From Neotamlana laminarinivorans (GTDB taxonomy: Bacteria; Bacteroidota; Bacteroidia; Flavobacteriales; Flavobacteriaceae): a stretch of DNA of 64,000 nucleotides. The stretch spans positions 496,001 through 560,000 of the forward strand of contig NZ_JAJAPW010000001.1 in NCBI RefSeq assembly GCF_020523925.1, given 5' to 3'. Positions 44,111 to 53,767 of the stretch are shown here, piece after piece. Each line of letters opens with the position of its first letter. The first letter of the stretch is position 1. Position numbers and translations under genes: made by a program. Under the pieces are notes generated by a model that was not told where the DNA came from, made no database searches, and saw only the letters and a program-made list of their open reading frames with translations.

Positions 44111-46324
44111 TTAGCCAATTTCTTTCGCTGTAATTTGCTCTCTTAATTGTAAACCATTTTGTATGGTTGATATAAAATCGTCTATAAAAAATGGCTTTTG
44201 TATAAAGCCATCCATTTTAGAATTTAAAATTTTGTTTTTAACATCATCTGATGCGTATGCCGTTAGCGCTATTATTGTAGAGCTTATGTTAAATTGCCTT
44301 ATTTTTTCTGTAGCTTTGTAACCATTCATTTCAGGCATATTTAAATCCATTAAAATACAGTTGTAATCCTTTTTTTGTGCTGCGTCAATAGCTTTGAGTC
44401 CAGAATCTACAACATCGCACTCCAACTCTAGTTGTAACAATATTTTTTTAGTAATTAATTGGTTAATATTATTATCGTCTACCACTAAAAACGTATTGCC
44501 TTTAAGCAAATCTGCTTTACTTTTTAATAAATTAATTTTAGTTTCTACAGTTGCAATTTTTATTGGGATAGTAAAATAAAATGTTGAGCCTTTATTTATA
44601 ACACTTTTAATTTTTATTTCGCTACCCATTAACTGCAATTGGCGTTTTACAATTGATAAACCTAAACCTGTACCTCGGTAGGATTTATCGGTTTTTGCAT
44701 GTTCTTGGTAAAAGTCGCTAAATATTTTCTTTTGGTTTTTTAAGGATATACCAACACCACTATCTTTTACGCCTGCATATAAATTACATATTTTACCGTC
44801 ATCGGTAATTGACTCATTATTTAAAACAACTTTTATTACGCCTTTGTTAGTAAATTTAATGGCGTTTGTAATTAAATTTATAAAAATTTGAGAAAGCTTT
44901 AACGAATCTCCAATAAGCTTCTCTGGTATAGTGTCATCATATTCTAACACTATAGTGTTTTCGGTATCGCTTATAGCAAATTCTAGCGATTCAATAATAT
45001 TAGTAATAAGTTGTTTTGGTGAAAACACTATGTCTTCAATAGTGCTTTTACCAGCTTCAATTTTATTTAATTCTAATACATTATTAATCAATGATAATAA
45101 ATGGTCTCCAGAAAATTTTAACGACTCTAAATAAACACGATTATCCTCATTTAAATTTTCTTTCAATAATATATTTGAAATTTCGATTACAGCATATAAA
45201 GGTGTTCTTAACTCATGGCTTATTTCTGAATAGAAATCGCTTTTAGCCCTCGATAATTGTTGTGCTTTTTCTTTAGCTATTTTTAATTGTTTTAATTTTA
45301 GAAAAATAAAAATTAAAGCCAGTATAAGCAATACAATTAATATAGTAAATGCAATATTATATTTACTTATTTTTTTTATTGTTGTGGCCTGTAGTTTCTT
45401 TTCTTTTTCTATGTGTCGCAGTTTTTCTTCATTTTCTGCAACTTCAAATTTAGCCAGCATTTCTTGTGCTATATCAAACTTTTCGTTTTTTAATATAGAA
45501 TCATTTACTTGCATCATACTATACAAAATAGTATTTGCTTCTTGATATCTATGCTGCTTATTTAAAATTTGAGTTTTTATATTGTATATTTTTTTTAACT
45601 CAGATAAATAATTGTTTTCCTTAGCAGCTTCAATAGCTTGATTTAAATAGCGTTCTGCAGTTGTAAAATCTTTTAGTAAAAAGTACCCTTCCCCGTAGGC
45701 CGATAAAATATCGACTTTCATTAGTATATCTTCTTCAGTATTGGATTTATTATAATAATAATATTCAGCTTTTTTAATGTACTCTAAACCTTTCTTAGGT
45801 TGTTTTAACTGCTCGATATAATAATCTCCAATATTGTACAGCGGATGAATAGCATGCTTATAAGCTTCTATATTTATGGCTAAATCGGCTGCATCTTGGT
45901 AATAATCTATAGATTTTTGGTACTCTCCTAGCTTTGCATAAGCAATTCCAACATTGTTTATTCCATTAATTACTCGTAGATTTAAACCTAATGCCTTGTT
46001 TATTTCAAGCGATTTTAGGTAATATTTTAATGCTGTAGAGTCATTATCTATTAAATAATGCGACGTACCCATGATGCTATACGTAACAGCTTTTATGGTG
46101 TCGTTTTTATGCTTTTTTTCGTAATTAAGCACTTCTTTGCATATATGTAAAGCTTCAGAAACTTTACTTTCCATACTTAAATTATATGCATGTATTAATT
46201 GCGCTTCTAAAGAATCTTTTATTTTTTCTTGACCAAATAGAGGGTTAACAATTAAAAACAAGAAGGCAACGATAAAGTAAAATCGGCTTTGTTTAATAAA
46301 TAATATGTTAATAATTCTAGTCAC
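44111..46324 (-). CDS. TPR hybrid sensor histidine kinase
   Basis: A 737-residue membrane kinase. A signal or anchor segment (about 12-31) is followed by periplasmic TPR repeats (about 35-290, for example INNVGIAYAKLGEYQKSIDY), a coiled coil, one membrane segment (about 323-343), HisKA with SHELRTPLYAVIEIS (His near 371), HATPase (NLITNAIKFTNKG, KDSGVGIS, GTGLGLSIVKRQL) and a C-terminal receiver with ILMDLNMPEMNGYK (Asp near 659) and IQKPF. No adjacent output regulator is seen, so its target is unknown. Confidence 0.92.
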   Translation of the reverse strand: MTRIINILFIKQSRFYFIVAFLFLIVNPLFGQEKIKDSLEAQLIHAYNLSMESKVSEALHICKEVLNYEKKHKNDTIKAVTYSIMGTSHYLIDNDSTALKYYLKSLEINKALGLNLRVINGINNVGIAYAKLGEYQKSIDYYQDAADLAINIEAYKHAIHPLYNIGDYYIEQLKQPKKGLEYIKKAEYYYYNKSNTEEDILMKVDILSAYGEGYFLLKDFTTAERYLNQAIEAAKENNYLSELKKIYNIKTQILNKQHRYQEANTILYSMMQVNDSILKNEKFDIAQEMLAKFEVAENEEKLRHIEKEKKLQATTIKKISKYNIAFTILIVLLILALIFIFLKLKQLKIAKEKAQQLSRAKSDFYSEISHELRTPLYAVIEISNILLKENLNEDNRVYLESLKFSGDHLLSLINNVLELNKIEAGKSTIEDIVFSPKQLITNIIESLEFAISDTENTIVLEYDDTIPEKLIGDSLKLSQIFINLITNAIKFTNKGVIKVVLNNESITDDGKICNLYAGVKDSGVGISLKNQKKIFSDFYQEHAKTDKSYRGTGLGLSIVKRQLQLMGSEIKIKSVINKGSTFYFTIPIKIATVETKINLLKSKADLLKGNTFLVVDDNNINQLITKKILLQLELECDVVDSGLKAIDAAQKKDYNCILMDLNMPEMNGYKATEKIRQFNISSTIIALTAYASDDVKNKILNSKMDGFIQKPFFIDDFISTIQNGLQLREQITAKEIG

Positions 46325-46670
46325 TGTTTGTAGCTTAACCTCTTCTAATTTATAGAAAATTTATTACAACAAGTAATTTAATTTGATATTTAACTTTTAA
46401 ACATTTTTATTAAGAATTCGCTAAAATGGAACGCGAGAAAATTCATTATGCATTGTTTTTAAGGTAACTATTTTACTCTAGTTTAACTAGTAAGTATAAA
46501 AATTTCAAAATACTCTTCTTTTTTGGTCTGCTCTTCAAATACGAAAACCAAAATGGCAAAAACACTTAAAATCACTAATAAACAAATAGTTAAGTGAATT
46601 GCAGAGAACCTTATTCATTTTCATCTATTTCAATAATAAATCATAATAATTAAATTTTAACATATATCAT
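46325..46670. other. Intergenic region upstream of the peroxidase promoter
   Basis: About 345 AT-rich bases between divergent genes. I see no open frame, strong palindrome or repeat here; the only clear signal is the ECF-type element that starts at 46671. Confidence 0.6.
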
Positions 46671-46700
46671 GTTGGGTAAAATTATGTGCGACACGTAATA
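46671..46700 (+). promoter_or_regulatory. Predicted ECF-sigma promoter of the peroxidase gene
   Basis: GTTGGGTAAAAT (46671-46682), 11 bases, then CGTAATA (46694-46700). The same two words with the same 11-base spacing occur only once more in what I examined, upstream of the haloperoxidase gene (52078-52107). The layout resembles an ECF -35/-10 pair and differs from the TTTG/TAnnTTTG housekeeping type. It ends 60 bases before the ATG. Confidence 0.7.
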
Positions 46701-46760
46701 ATTACAAACGCACACAGAAGTTGCGAGAAAACATTATTCAAAACAAAAAAAACTATTTAA

Positions 46761-47933
46761 ATGAAACAACGTATTGCCCAAATGTTCTTAATCTTATTTT
46801 TTTTAATGTCCTGTAGCCAAGATGAATACAGTGATATTAGTGATGTTACAATGGATGAGTTAGAAGACACAGACACCACAATACCCGATTTATTGGAACT
46901 TAATTTACCCAACACACCATTTAACTATGCCAATATTGCATTGCCCAACTATTTTTTAGATAATGATGTGCAAAACGAAGACAACACACCAAACAACAAC
47001 CAAATTCCCAATAATGGAGCAACCCTTGGGCGTGTTTTGTTTTACGATAAAAACTTATCGGCAAACAACAGTATTTCGTGTGCCTCCTGCCATATTCAAG
47101 AAAATGGTTTTTCCGATCCTAATCCTTTGAGTACGGGTTTCGATGGCGATTTTACATCTAGAAATTCCATGGGTTTAGCCAATGCAAGATTTTATGAAAA
47201 TGGTCGCTTTTTTTGGGATGAAAGAGCAGATTCTCTAGAAGAACAAATTTTAATTCCTATTCAAGATTTAGTTGAAATGGGTATGACATTGCCTGAACTT
47301 GAAACCAAATTGGCACAAATAGATTACTATGAAGTATTATTTGAAAATGCTTTTGGTGATAGTAATATTACAAGCAATCGTATTGCTTTAGCGGTGTCGC
47401 AATTTATTCGATCTATGGTGTCGTACCAATCTAAATTCGATGAAGGTATGGCACAAAGCAACAGCATAAATAATAATTTCGCCAATTTTACAGCTTCCGA
47501 AAACCGCGGAAAACAGCTGTTTTTAAGTAACCAAACCCGTTGTTTCGATTGTCATGCCACCAATGTTTTTGTTGGCGACCAGGCTAGAAACAACGGTTTA
47601 GATGCCACTATTACCGATGAAGGTGTTGGTGGAATTACAGGAAACAATAACGACCTAGGAGAATTTAAAGCACCGTCTTTACGAAATATTGAATTAACCG
47701 GACCTTATATGCATGATGGGCGTTTTGAAACACTTGAAGAGGTAATTGAGCATTACAATAGCGGAGTACAAAATAACCCGAACCTCGATAACCGATTAAC
47801 ACAAGGCAATAACGTACGTCGTTTAAACTTATCGGATGCCGATAAACAAGCAATTGTAGACTTTTTAATTACCCTAACTGATGATGTGTTTATTAACGAC
47901 GAAAAATTTTCCGATCCGTTTATAACAGAATAG
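46761..47933 (+). CDS. Di-heme cytochrome c peroxidase-family lipoprotein
   Basis: A 390-residue exported protein: lipoprotein signal MKQRIAQMFLILFFLMSC (lipid Cys 18). Two heme-c sites are C107-A-S-C110-H111 (SCASCHIQENGFSD) and C261-F-D-C264-H265. GLANARFYENGRFFWDERA and ELTGPYMHDGRFETLEEV are hallmarks of the CcpA/MauG family, which reduces hydrogen peroxide or oxidises a partner. An acidic, Asn/Asp-rich linker (about 20-85) tethers it to the membrane. It shares its promoter element with the haloperoxidase gene downstream. Confidence 0.92.
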   Translation: MKQRIAQMFLILFFLMSCSQDEYSDISDVTMDELEDTDTTIPDLLELNLPNTPFNYANIALPNYFLDNDVQNEDNTPNNNQIPNNGATLGRVLFYDKNLSANNSISCASCHIQENGFSDPNPLSTGFDGDFTSRNSMGLANARFYENGRFFWDERADSLEEQILIPIQDLVEMGMTLPELETKLAQIDYYEVLFENAFGDSNITSNRIALAVSQFIRSMVSYQSKFDEGMAQSNSINNNFANFTASENRGKQLFLSNQTRCFDCHATNVFVGDQARNNGLDATITDEGVGGITGNNNDLGEFKAPSLRNIELTGPYMHDGRFETLEEVIEHYNSGVQNNPNLDNRLTQGNNVRRLNLSDADKQAIVDFLITLTDDVFINDEKFSDPFITE

Positions 47934-48011
47934 CCTATTGTTTAATGTTTTTATAAAATAAAAATGCTCCGCTAAATTTATTTTATCTTTACAATTAAAT
48001 AATAAGTCAGA

Positions 48012-48533
48012 ATGAATCAATCCTTCTCTGTTTGCGATGAAGATGTTTATAATAATTTGTACCTAAAACATGCTGAGAGCTTAAGAAATCATTTATATTT
48101 TAAATTTGGTAATTTAAAACAGGCTGAAGATATTGTACAAGAATCGTTTATAAAGTTATGGGCTAAATGCAACAGTGTAATTTACGAGAAAGCGGTTGGC
48201 TTTCTTTATACCATAGCTAAAAATATGTTTATAGATTCGTTGCGACAACAAAAAGTAGCCTTGAAATTTGAGAAAAATCACATTGAAACCTCAGATATCG
48301 AAGATCCTTATTTTCATTTAAGAACCAAAGAATTTAAACAAAAAATAGAAGCAACCATTTCTGCGTTACCAGAAAAACAACGAGAGGCATTTTTATTAAA
48401 CAGAATAGAAAAGCTTACTTTTAAAGAAATAGCTAATAGGCTAGAGATTAGCCAGACGGCAGTAGAAAATAGAATTTCTAAAGCTTTACTTAAGCTAAAA
48501 GAAATAACCGAACTGCAAAAACGCAAAATTTAA
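48012..48533 (+). CDS. ECF RNA polymerase sigma factor (FecI-like)
   Basis: A 173-residue sigma-70 family factor of the extracytoplasmic group. Region 2 (about 17-85) reads LRNHLYFKFGNLKQAEDIVQ then ESFIKLWAK and YTIAKNMFIDSLRQ; region 4 (about 120-170) reads LPEKQREAFLLNRIEKLTFK and EIANRLEISQTAVENRISKAL. It starts 78 bases after the peroxidase stop and is followed 51 bases later by fecR. I infer that it recognises the shared GTTGGGTAAAAT/CGTAATA elements flanking this operon. Confidence 0.93.
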   Translation: MNQSFSVCDEDVYNNLYLKHAESLRNHLYFKFGNLKQAEDIVQESFIKLWAKCNSVIYEKAVGFLYTIAKNMFIDSLRQQKVALKFEKNHIETSDIEDPYFHLRTKEFKQKIEATISALPEKQREAFLLNRIEKLTFKEIANRLEISQTAVENRISKALLKLKEITELQKRKI

Positions 48534-48584
48534 GTTAAAAAAAATAGTTTGTAAAGCAGATATAATTAGATAAAAAATATAGCG

Positions 48585-49505
48585 GTGGACGATAAATTTA
48601 GTAAAGATAATATACTGGCAAGATGGCTTGATAATCGTTTAGATGATAACGAAAAAAATGAGCTAGAATCTAACGGTGAATTAAATGACTTAAAAGTTGT
48701 TCTCGATGATATTGACACTTGGCAAATTGAAAAATTTGATGTTGAAAAAGGTTTAGCTGATCTTAATAAGCGAAAAAAACTGGTAATCTCCCCTGCTCCA
48801 ACAAAACAAAATAAATTTGCGCCTTGGTTAAAAATGGCAGCGGCTATTGTTGTGTTATTAACTGCCGGATATGTTACGTTTAATTACTTTATTAATGCCG
48901 AAACCAACTTTAAAACTACCGTTGCAGAAACAAAAACCATTAATTTACCGGATGGTTCTGTTGTTAAAATGGATGCTTTATCAAGTATTTCATTTAAAGA
49001 AAAAGATTGGGAAAACAACCGAAATATTCAATTAAATGGTCAAGCTTTTTTCAGTGTTGCCAAAGGCGAAGTTTTTAACGTAATAACTAATTCTGGAAGT
49101 ATTCAAGTTTTAGGTACACAATTTAATGTAAATACTAATAATTCCATTTTTGAAGTTAAATGTTACGAAGGCAAAGTAAAAGTTACTTATAATAGCGATG
49201 CCGAAATTTTAACAAAAGGTCATGCCGCCATAGCCAAAGCAAATAAATTAGTGCATACAACGCACAATGCTAAAAACCCAGAGTGGCTCGATGGTTTCAG
49301 TAAATATTTCGAGACGAATTTATTACAAGTTGTTACTGATTTAGAAAAGTATTACGACATAAATATTGAACTTCCAGAAACCTATAATAACTTACAGTTT
49401 ACAGGAACCGTGCCTCATAACGATTTAAATACCGCTTTACAAACCTTGTTTTCATCTATGGAAATTAACTATAAAATAAGCGGAAAAACGATAATTGTAG
49501 ACTAG
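48585..49505 (+). CDS. FecR-family anti-sigma factor
   Basis: A 306-residue inner-membrane regulator. The cytoplasmic part (1-80) would bind the sigma factor, one membrane segment spans 84-102, the periplasmic FecR domain (about 108-205) contains KTINLPDGSVVKMDALSSIS and LNGQAFFSVAKGEVFNVIT, and a DUF4974/STN-like domain (about 232-306) ends the protein. It starts at GTG 48585, the first plausible codon after the sigma gene. Six bases separate it from the TonB receptor gene, its expected signalling partner. Confidence 0.93.
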   Translation: MDDKFSKDNILARWLDNRLDDNEKNELESNGELNDLKVVLDDIDTWQIEKFDVEKGLADLNKRKKLVISPAPTKQNKFAPWLKMAAAIVVLLTAGYVTFNYFINAETNFKTTVAETKTINLPDGSVVKMDALSSISFKEKDWENNRNIQLNGQAFFSVAKGEVFNVITNSGSIQVLGTQFNVNTNNSIFEVKCYEGKVKVTYNSDAEILTKGHAAIAKANKLVHTTHNAKNPEWLDGFSKYFETNLLQVVTDLEKYYDINIELPETYNNLQFTGTVPHNDLNTALQTLFSSMEINYKISGKTIIVD

Positions 49506-49510
49506 TTTGT

Positions 49511-51970
49511 ATGAAACTGAATTTTGCTTCTAACAAATATTTCCTCGTGTTTTTCTGTTTTTGGGCTTTAAATTTTAGCTTTTCACAAACAGGAAATACA
49601 GTAAAGTTATCAGATAAGCTTTCGGAATTAGAACGTAAATTCGATGTTCATTTTTCTTACAATCACACTTTTTTTGATACGCTGTTAATTAATAAAAACA
49701 TTACCTGCGATAGTATTTCAAATTGCCTTGAAGTCATTCAGCAAAAAATTCCTGTAACCATAACGAGCAACGATGGTAAATTCTTTACTATCATCCCGAA
49801 TAGAGATACTTTAATTTTTAAAGCTATTGATGTTGAAACCAACGAAAGCGCAATGTCTTTGCAGTATCAAATAAATAATGAAGCGCATAAAGTAGTTCAC
49901 GAAGAACAAGGTATTTTTACAATAAACAATGTTTTTCCTTTAGATTCTATTCATTTTTACTCCAATTTTTATAAAACAGTCCATTTACAAGTAAAAGATT
50001 TACAAAAAACTAAAAGTTTAAAACTATACAAACAACAAATTAGCTTAAGTAAAGTTTTGCTAAAAAGTTATTTAACAAGTGGTATTGATTCTAGGATTAG
50101 AGACCATAGTTTACAAATTAATACAGAGGTTTTAGGCTTATTGGCCGGTGAAACCGATGGCGATATTTTTAATGTTTTAAACAATGCTCCTGGAATACAT
50201 TCACCAAGCGGTAAGTCTGGAAATTTAAATTTTAGGGGGAGTACTTACGACCAAAATTTAGTACAAATTGATGATATTCCTATTTATCATTCTGGACATT
50301 TTTTGGGTGCTATTTCACCTTATAACGCTTCAATTATTTCAAATATTGAACTGCAACGCAATATGCTTCCTGTAAAATGGGGTGGTCGTGTTGGAGGGCT
50401 AATAAACATGACTACAAACAGTAAAATTCCTGATAGTACTACATATGAAGTTTCTGTGAATACCTTATTTGCAGGTGCTACATTAAATACAAATATTGCA
50501 AAAAATAAATTGTCTTTAATTGCTGCGTTTAGGTCTAGTTATTCGCAGTTTAAGACACCTAAACTAACTGCCATTTCAGAGCTTATTTTTCAAGGGAGTA
50601 AATTAGAAACAGTTTCTGACGAAATAAATAGTTCTGATGATTTTGATATGGGTTTTTCAGATATGAATGCCAAATTAAATTATAAAATTAACAACAAACA
50701 TACCGCTACATTAAGTTTTATAAACATCCAAAACAGATTGTATGCCCAAGTTGATAGTAACGACAATAGCGACCAAATAGACTATCGCGACTTAGAATTA
50801 GATAATTGGGGAATTACAGGTAAGTGGAAGGCTAATTTATCTAAAAAATGGATAACAGAAGTTCGGCTAAGTAAATCTAAAATGAACTTATATAGTGAAA
50901 GCGAAGGATTTATTGCAGAAGAGCGTAATAGTTATCAAAAATACGATAACACAATAAAAGACACGAGATTAATTACTGAAGCTATTTACAACTATAACGA
51001 TAATTTACAATTTGAAGCTGGTTACACATTAACCGAACACTCCATTATTAGTAACGAATTAGAAGAAGAAAACGAAATAAACACCGAAAGAAAACAAAAT
51101 TCAGTTGTTCATTCTAATTATTTATCGCTTCACAAAAATTGGAAGGATACATTTATTTTAACTTTTGGATTTCATAATAATTATTATGTGCCGTTAAAAA
51201 AACTATATGTAAACCCAAGAATTTTAGCAAGTTATAAACTTGATAATCGCTGGTATTTAAAATCATCTTTAGGTACTTCAAACCAATTTATTCAAAAAAA
51301 ATTCACAAATGATTTTGATGATTTTAATATTACCAATCAACTTTGGTATTTACCAAAAGAAGACATTAATCCGTTAAAAGGCACACAAGCCATGATTGGT
51401 GGGGTTTTTGAAAACTCTAAATGGTTATTCGATTTGGAATTGTATCATAAAAAAACAAAAGATGTAACCAATAAAAGTGATAACGAACACGGAAATATTA
51501 TTAGTAAAGGTGCCAATTTATTTATAAAAAGACGTTGGAATAGTATTGAAACATGGGTAAGTTATGCACTTAGCCGTACTGAAACTGATTTTAATGGTGT
51601 AACAACTACTGCTTTTTACGACCAAACACATGTTGTTAATTTAACAGGATTATTAAATATAAAAAAATGGAAATTAGCACTTTCATGGGGGTATTTTTCT
51701 GGAATGCCAATTATTTTTCCAGATGAAACCGATAATAATAATTTTGATATTAATTTTTCTGATAGATTTGATGCTTTACATCAACTCGACTTTTCAGCTT
51801 CATATACATTTTATAATCCTTCAAAACCAATTAAATCTGTTATAGGTTTATCAATAATAAATGTTTATAATCAAGACAATGTTGTAAATGTTTTTCAAAA
51901 CACTTCTAATAGTACATTTCGAAAAGCAAGTAAATTTTCTCCTAATTTACAATTAAATCTATTTTTTTAA
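49511..51970 (+). CDS. TonB-dependent outer membrane receptor with STN signalling domain
   Basis: An 819-residue receptor. Signal peptide (about 1-25, ending FSFSQ), STN domain (about 28-95: KLSELERKFDVHFSYNHTFF, then CLEVIQQKIPVTITSNDGKF), a carboxypeptidase-like region, plug domain (about 205-310: DIFNVLNNAPGIHSPSGKSG, then NLNFRGSTYDQNLVQIDDIP), and a beta barrel to the C-terminal Phe (FSPNLQLNLFF). It lacks a SusD partner, so it is FecA-like and not a glycan SusC. STN plus adjacent FecR and sigma gives a three-component surface signalling system. The ligand is unknown. Confidence 0.92.
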   Translation: MKLNFASNKYFLVFFCFWALNFSFSQTGNTVKLSDKLSELERKFDVHFSYNHTFFDTLLINKNITCDSISNCLEVIQQKIPVTITSNDGKFFTIIPNRDTLIFKAIDVETNESAMSLQYQINNEAHKVVHEEQGIFTINNVFPLDSIHFYSNFYKTVHLQVKDLQKTKSLKLYKQQISLSKVLLKSYLTSGIDSRIRDHSLQINTEVLGLLAGETDGDIFNVLNNAPGIHSPSGKSGNLNFRGSTYDQNLVQIDDIPIYHSGHFLGAISPYNASIISNIELQRNMLPVKWGGRVGGLINMTTNSKIPDSTTYEVSVNTLFAGATLNTNIAKNKLSLIAAFRSSYSQFKTPKLTAISELIFQGSKLETVSDEINSSDDFDMGFSDMNAKLNYKINNKHTATLSFINIQNRLYAQVDSNDNSDQIDYRDLELDNWGITGKWKANLSKKWITEVRLSKSKMNLYSESEGFIAEERNSYQKYDNTIKDTRLITEAIYNYNDNLQFEAGYTLTEHSIISNELEEENEINTERKQNSVVHSNYLSLHKNWKDTFILTFGFHNNYYVPLKKLYVNPRILASYKLDNRWYLKSSLGTSNQFIQKKFTNDFDDFNITNQLWYLPKEDINPLKGTQAMIGGVFENSKWLFDLELYHKKTKDVTNKSDNEHGNIISKGANLFIKRRWNSIETWVSYALSRTETDFNGVTTTAFYDQTHVVNLTGLLNIKKWKLALSWGYFSGMPIIFPDETDNNNFDINFSDRFDALHQLDFSASYTFYNPSKPIKSVIGLSIINVYNQDNVVNVFQNTSNSTFRKASKFSPNLQLNLFF

Positions 51971-52077
51971 AAAAATCAACAATTAACACAAACTACTTAA
52001 AAAACAAAGGTTTATATCTTTGTTCTGTGTTTTTTTATTTCTAAAATTCAAATTTTTTATTTTTTTTTTAAAATAAG

Positions 52078-52107
52078 GTTGGGTAAAATAAAAGCTTACT
52101 CGTAATA
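52078..52107 (+). promoter_or_regulatory. Predicted ECF-sigma promoter of the haloperoxidase gene
   Basis: GTTGGGTAAAAT (52078-52089), 11 bases, then CGTAATA (52101-52107), identical in both words and spacing to the element before the peroxidase gene. It begins after the end of the TonB receptor gene and ends 86 bases before the haloperoxidase ATG. Confidence 0.7.
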
Positions 52108-52193
52108 CAATTAAACAAGCGAGCTATAGTATTCTTTAAAGCTATAAGCGCAAGTTAAAAAAGAGAGCAACTTAATTTTAAAAACCCAATATT

Positions 52194-53639
52194 ATGAAGA
52201 CAATAAACTTAAAATGGATTATAATTTTATGTATAAATATAGTTTTGTTTCAAGCCTGTAACAACGACGATTTAACCGAAGAAATTACCAATAATTTTGA
52301 TGACGATAGCCTAGAAGCGGGCATTATAGAAGCCAATGTAACAGACAACACTACCAATTTAATAGTACAATGGAGCGACCTTTGGGTATCTTTAGATCAA
52401 TACACCGTTGGCATGAGACCAAATACTGTTACACGATCTTTGGCATATATTCATTTAACTGGTTACGAAACTGCTGTACCGTTTATGAATAATTACAACT
52501 CTAACACCAACAGATTCAATAATTTCAACATTAATAATAATAATTTTGAAGACAATGTTGACTTAGATTTAGCTTTAAATACTGCCTATGCCATAGCTAT
52601 AGATCACTTTATGCATAGCTTAGAGGCTGGTACAAGACAAAGTATTTCTAATTTTCAAGATGATAAAGAAGAGGAATTAACCATTGGCTTGACTACTCAA
52701 GAAATTGAAAACTCTCAACTTTGGGGAACCCACGTTGCAGAACGCGTAATTGCCTATGCAGAAACAGATAATGATGCCGAAGAACAAATTGTAAACCAAA
52801 CGCCAAACGATTATGTTGCTCCTGTTGGTGTTGGACTTTGGGAAGCTGGAGAAGGCGAAAACGCTTGGTTCCCCTATTGGAGAGAGGTAAGAACCTTTGC
52901 AATTTCACCAAACCAAACTAGTAGTACAAATTTTAGTTCTGTATTACAACATAGTACAAATCCAAACAGCGAATATTACCAACAAATGACGGCTGTTTAC
53001 GAAGCTACAGTTTCTGCTGCAACAACAAATACCGAACAATTATGGATTGCAGAGTTTTGGGCAGATGATGTTGAGGGTTTAATGATTAGCCCTCCAGGTA
53101 GACATTTTTCAATTGCTAATCAATTAATTGAACAATACGATTTAGATTACGATGAGTCTTTAGAACTTTTATTACGATTAGGTTTAGCTTTAAATGACGC
53201 TGCCGTTTCTGCTTGGGACGATAAATACACTTATAATATTGAGCGCCCAAGTAATTTTATTAGAGAATATATTGATGAAGATTATACCACCAATTTATCC
53301 CGATTTATTGATGGTGTTAATCCAGCTTTTCCAAGTTACCCCTCTGGACATGCTACATTTGCAGGAGCCGCAGCAGGTATTTTTATAGACTTTTTTGGTA
53401 CAGATAATATTAATTTTACCGATAACACATACAGTGATTATACAAACCTAACATTTAACGGTACCCCAAGAAGCTTTACATCATTTTCAAGTATGGCAAC
53501 AGAAAATGCTCTTTCTCGTATGCCGCTTGGTGTACATATTGAGCAAGATGCTATTGAAGGTTTGCGTTTAGGTTATGAAGTTTCCGATGCGGTTAACGCA
53601 ATAAATTTACAAGGCAGAAACAATAATAACAATAATTAA
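52194..53639 (+). CDS. Vanadium-dependent haloperoxidase-family lipoprotein
   Basis: A 481-residue exported protein, lipoprotein signal ending VLFQAC. Active-site residues of vanadium haloperoxidases are all seen with the family spacing: K344 and R351 (DDKYTYNIERP), S384, G385 and H386 (YPSGHATFAGA), R442 and H448 (SRMPLGVH). These enzymes oxidise halides with hydrogen peroxide, or in related PAP2 proteins remove phosphate; halide choice cannot be read here. The C-terminus is Asn-rich. It carries the same promoter element as the cytochrome c peroxidase gene and ends at a terminator. Confidence 0.92.
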   Translation: MKTINLKWIIILCINIVLFQACNNDDLTEEITNNFDDDSLEAGIIEANVTDNTTNLIVQWSDLWVSLDQYTVGMRPNTVTRSLAYIHLTGYETAVPFMNNYNSNTNRFNNFNINNNNFEDNVDLDLALNTAYAIAIDHFMHSLEAGTRQSISNFQDDKEEELTIGLTTQEIENSQLWGTHVAERVIAYAETDNDAEEQIVNQTPNDYVAPVGVGLWEAGEGENAWFPYWREVRTFAISPNQTSSTNFSSVLQHSTNPNSEYYQQMTAVYEATVSAATTNTEQLWIAEFWADDVEGLMISPPGRHFSIANQLIEQYDLDYDESLELLLRLGLALNDAAVSAWDDKYTYNIERPSNFIREYIDEDYTTNLSRFIDGVNPAFPSYPSGHATFAGAAAGIFIDFFGTDNINFTDNTYSDYTNLTFNGTPRSFTSFSSMATENALSRMPLGVHIEQDAIEGLRLGYEVSDAVNAINLQGRNNNNNN

Positions 53640-53666
53640 TTTTAAATATTAATTAATAGCAAGTTT

Positions 53667-53700
53667 AGCCATAGTAATGTATTTATTATGGCTTTTTTTT
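53667..53700 (+). terminator. Terminator after the haloperoxidase gene
   Basis: AGCCATAGTAA at 53667-53677 pairs with 53683-53693 (one G-U) around a short loop and is followed by eight Ts. Confidence 0.85.
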
Positions 53701-53767
53701 TGTTAAACCATAAGTATTTTCTAGCTTGTATTTTTATAATTTAAATGGGTAACTTTTATATAAAATC

